From Pedobacter caeni (GTDB lineage Bacteria; Bacteroidota; Bacteroidia; Sphingobacteriales; Sphingobacteriaceae), in assembly GCF_900129215.1 (NCBI RefSeq), contig NZ_FQUQ01000007.1, positions 304,699-368,698 on the forward strand: a DNA stretch of 64,000 nt, read 5' to 3'. Made by a program: the position numbers and the translations under genes. The notes below the pieces were generated by a model, which was not told the DNA's origin, made no database searches, and saw only the letters and a program-made list of their open reading frames with translations. How positions within the stretch are numbered: position 1 is the first letter of the stretch; the number at the start of each line of letters is the position of its first letter. This document shows, piece after piece, positions 61,903 to 64,000 of the stretch.

Positions 61903-62937
61903 CTAATTCTTTTTTAAGTTTAAAAACAGCAGCAATAGCAGTGAAACGCTGAGTAAGATTCCTGTAAACTGATGAAATAGCGCAAAAGCCTGGTAATGCG
62001 TGCCTATACTATTAAGTAAGGCCATGACTCCCGAAATGACCTGAACGCCAACAAGAAGAACCGGAGATAACCGTATATAAGAGAGTAAAGAGTTGATTTT
62101 CCAGGAAACACTTCTAAAATAAAGCACAAGGATGAGCAGACAAATGGTATAGGCCAGAAAACGATGGATAAATTGAATGGCGAATAAATTCCCTGTTAAA
62201 TAGGAGAGGGTAATTTGTTGGGTGTATAATCCTGGGGGAATGACAAATCCGTTCATATCAGGCCAGGTTGGTGCAGCGAGTGCCGCGCGGGTACCTGCCA
62301 TGAACGCACCATAAATGAGTTGTATAAAAACTAGGCAGAGGATGATGAGGTTTAATTTGCTAAACCTCAGCCGATGTCTCATTTTAACCTGGTTAAGGCT
62401 TAACGAAAAGGCAAGCCAAAGCGTATAGCACAATAGAATTACGGCCGCTATAAAGTGTATGGCCAGTCTGATGTGACTTACACTGGTGTCGGTATCATTA
62501 AGTCCGCTTTGAACCATAAGCCATCCTATAACGGCCTGCAATAGTCCCAATAAAAACAATACAGAGATCAGAGACAATAGTTTGAGGTTCATTTTTCTTT
62601 TGATGAGGAAATAAAGGAATGGAAAAATGAAGGCCAGTCCAATAAAACGCGCCCAATTCCGGTGAAGCCACTCCCAGAAGTAAATGGATTTGTAATCTTC
62701 AACTGAGAAATGAGGATTGACCACCTGGAACTGAGCAATCTGTTTATACTTGCCAAAACTTAGTTGCCAGTCGTTTTCATTTAATGGAGGAAGAAAGCCC
62801 ATCAGTGGTTTCCATTCTGTAATGGATAATCCGGAACCACTCAGTCTGGTGATTCCACCGAGCAGAATCTGTATAAGGATCGTAAATGCACCAAAGTATA
62901 ACCATATCGCAATGGCTCTGTTGGGATTAGCCTTCAT
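61903..62937 (-). CDS. ctaA: heme A synthase (COX15/CtaA)
   Basis: 344 residues with eight membrane helices. Family motifs are ILLGGITRLSGSGLSITEWK near the N terminus, the heme-ligand helices WEWLHRNWARFIG and SHIRLAIHFIAAV, and later FIHRFLAYTI and HQFTGILLSV. It oxidises heme O to heme A for cytochrome oxidase. Its start overlaps the queD stop by 11 bp. No other oxidase gene is within the window. Confidence 0.94.
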   Translation of the reverse strand: MKANPNRAIAIWLYFGAFTILIQILLGGITRLSGSGLSITEWKPLMGFLPPLNENDWQLSFGKYKQIAQFQVVNPHFSVEDYKSIYFWEWLHRNWARFIGLAFIFPFLYFLIKRKMNLKLLSLISVLFLLGLLQAVIGWLMVQSGLNDTDTSVSHIRLAIHFIAAVILLCYTLWLAFSLSLNQVKMRHRLRFSKLNLIILCLVFIQLIYGAFMAGTRAALAAPTWPDMNGFVIPPGLYTQQITLSYLTGNLFAIQFIHRFLAYTICLLILVLYFRSVSWKINSLLSYIRLSPVLLVGVQVISGVMALLNSIGTHYQAFALFHQFTGILLSVSLLLLLFLNLKKN

Positions 62938-63280
62938 ATATCACTCCTGAGCTTTGGGTTTCATTTAATTCAATCCTGATTAAGCCGGGAAATATGGGTT
63001 TTACTCTATTCCATAGCCATATGCTGAGTTGTTCGCTCGTTGGGTTTTCTAATCCGGGAATATCATTGAGGACTTTGTGGTCAAGCATTTCAATTAGGGG
63101 GCGAATCCCATTCTTTAAATCGGTATAATCTATGACCCAGCCCGAGTGTGGCTCCGGATCTCCGCTAATGAATACTTTAAGTGTATAGGTGTGTCCATGC
63201 ATTCCGCCACATTTGTGCCCGATAGGAACAAGGGGTAAATAATGTGCAGAATCAAAACTGAAAGTTTTATAGATAATCAT
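62927..63280 (-). CDS. queD: 6-carboxytetrahydropterin synthase (QueD/PTPS family)
   Basis: 117 residues. Zinc His ligands in SFDSAHYL and HGHTYTL, the catalytic Cys in HKCGGMHGH, and the late NPTSEQLSIWLWNRV and ELNETQSSG. It converts dihydroneopterin triphosphate in queuosine or 7-deazaguanine synthesis. Standard length. Coupled to ctaA by an 11-bp overlap, an unusual metabolic partner. Confidence 0.94.
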   Translation of the reverse strand: MIIYKTFSFDSAHYLPLVPIGHKCGGMHGHTYTLKVFISGDPEPHSGWVIDYTDLKNGIRPLIEMLDHKVLNDIPGLENPTSEQLSIWLWNRVKPIFPGLIRIELNETQSSGVIYEG

Positions 63281-63707
63281 TTGAAGTATATAATGATCAA
63301 ATCTCCGGTTTGAGGCCAGGATAATAAATGATGATGGTCATTATTTGAAATAATAAGGGGGGACATCTGCTGCCGATGAAGAGCTAAGCTCTGGTTTGTC
63401 TTGTGTGATCGCAGTTTTTGTTCTGTTCTTTGCGGTCTTTGAACTGTTTTTTTGAAGATTTTGAGTTTATATGCGCTTGATTTGGCCGGGATTCGGTTTT
63501 AAATGGCGCTTGGTACGAAGATTTTTTACTGCTGATCTGGAGTATTGGCTCTATATATACTTGTTGTTGCAGTGTTCTGTGACCTGATTTTGTGGGTTCT
63601 TTTCATTGATTTGGCCTTGGTGTATATTTTACGTTAAGTATGGATGAAGTTTTTGTGCTTGTAAATCATGCAGTTAGGGGTGTGATACAATTATAATGGT
63701 AAGATTG

Positions 63708-63738
63708 TTTTGAGAACGGTTAAATTTTCCTACTTTTG
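63708..63738 (+). promoter_or_regulatory. tandem promoter P1, rRNA-operon-like
   Basis: TTTTG (63708-63712), 18 bases, TACTTTTG (63731-63738), then GCATCCCGC. It matches the Bacteroidetes vegetative pattern. Confidence 0.75.
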
Positions 63739-63877
63739 CATCCCGCTTCGGAGGAAGAGAAACAGTGAGATAGGATAAAGAGAGAAGGATTTGAAAGATT
63801 GCAGTAGAGATAAGTCAGACGTTGTTTTGGCGGTTTAAAGACCAAAAAAAACAAAATAAAAAAGTTTCAAAAAAAGC

Positions 63878-63907
63878 TTGACAATAACAAAAAGATTTCT
63901 ACCTTTG
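63878..63907 (+). promoter_or_regulatory. tandem promoter P2, rRNA-operon-like
   Basis: TTG (63878-63880), exactly 19 bases, then TACCTTTG (63900-63907) followed by CAGTCCCAAC. The pairing of two strong promoters about 170 bp apart before an untranslated leader suggests an rRNA operon just outside the window. Confidence 0.8.
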
Positions 63908-64000
63908 CAGTCCCAACAAAAACGGGAGTTACCAAACGGAGTTTAGTAACAGAAACAAAAGACTGAAACGATCAGCGATTCGAAACTGAAACCAGGAACA

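Larger units (their letters stand above)
63281..64000. other. non-coding end of window with tandem promoters
   Basis: 720 bases without a supported gene. 63281-63700 shows nothing I can name. Two promoters follow (63708-63738 and 63878-63907), and the last 90 bases are an A-rich leader with a 10-bp stem (63928-63950, one mismatch). Confidence 0.75.

Noticed and set aside
1..64000. CRISPR array or phage module
   Set aside because: No regularly spaced repeats longer than the 11-bp array and no phage or Cas-like proteins.

Overview
The window reads as a chromosomal segment of a Bacteroidetes bacterium, most likely Sphingobacteriaceae and Pedobacter-like. The grounds are several SusC/SusD outer-membrane pairs, FecI/FecR-type sigma/anti-sigma pairs, weak Shine-Dalgarno sites, and repeated promoters of the Bacteroidetes type (TTTG, about 19 bp, TAnnTTTG). 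The family assignment is inference; no 16S gene lies inside the window.

Layout. 1-7948: the 3' end of one SusC with its SusD-like lipoprotein and a small lipoprotein, then a complete SusC/SusD pair, with no enzymes or local regulator. 8031-11809: a secreted unknown, LD-carboxypeptidase, and methionyl-tRNA synthetase whose real start is probably a TTG. 11815-13391: tRNA-Arg(CCU), then a 1.47-kb islet bounded by a 24-bp direct copy of the tRNA 3' end plus its terminator stem, carrying one beta-propeller lipoprotein. 13419-20366: porin-like barrel, FGGY kinase, large TonB-receptor-like barrel protein, and a minus-strand set of ECF sigma, short anti-sigma and a Fur-like DNA-binding domain. 20571-29080: a seven-gene block encoding a MacB-type tripartite exporter together with an NtrC-type activator and its histidine kinase; a near-consensus sigma-54 promoter and two tandem upstream repeats suggest autoregulation.

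29271-39698: a polysaccharide/glycoprotein utilisation locus: FecR anti-sigma, SusC with an STN signalling domain, SusD, an apparently active GH18 lipoprotein, a second GH18-fold lipoprotein that has lost its catalytic acid (probable surface glycan-binding protein), and an HGSNAT/DUF5009-like membrane acetyltransferase. The ECF sigma factor sits at the far, convergent end instead of next to FecR. The cargo points to a GlcNAc-containing glycan such as chitin or N-glycan.

39776-55680: a region rich in peptide catabolism: tricorn, M28, M61 and M14 peptidases, a rhomboid, dipeptide epimerase and peptidase T, interleaved with a TPK-like protein, a GNAT, DUF4407, rhodanese and unknown proteins. 55771-58628: methyltransferase, beta-CASP metallo-hydrolase, YtxH protein and a small membrane protein. 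58629-59083: a gene-free stretch with a four-unit 11-bp tandem repeat and a hairpin, then a textbook promoter for rplM-rpsI-rpsB-tsf (59084-61715). 61903-63280: heme A synthase and QueD. 63281-64000: a non-coding end with two tandem strong promoters resembling an rRNA operon leader, with the transcribed gene lying beyond the window.
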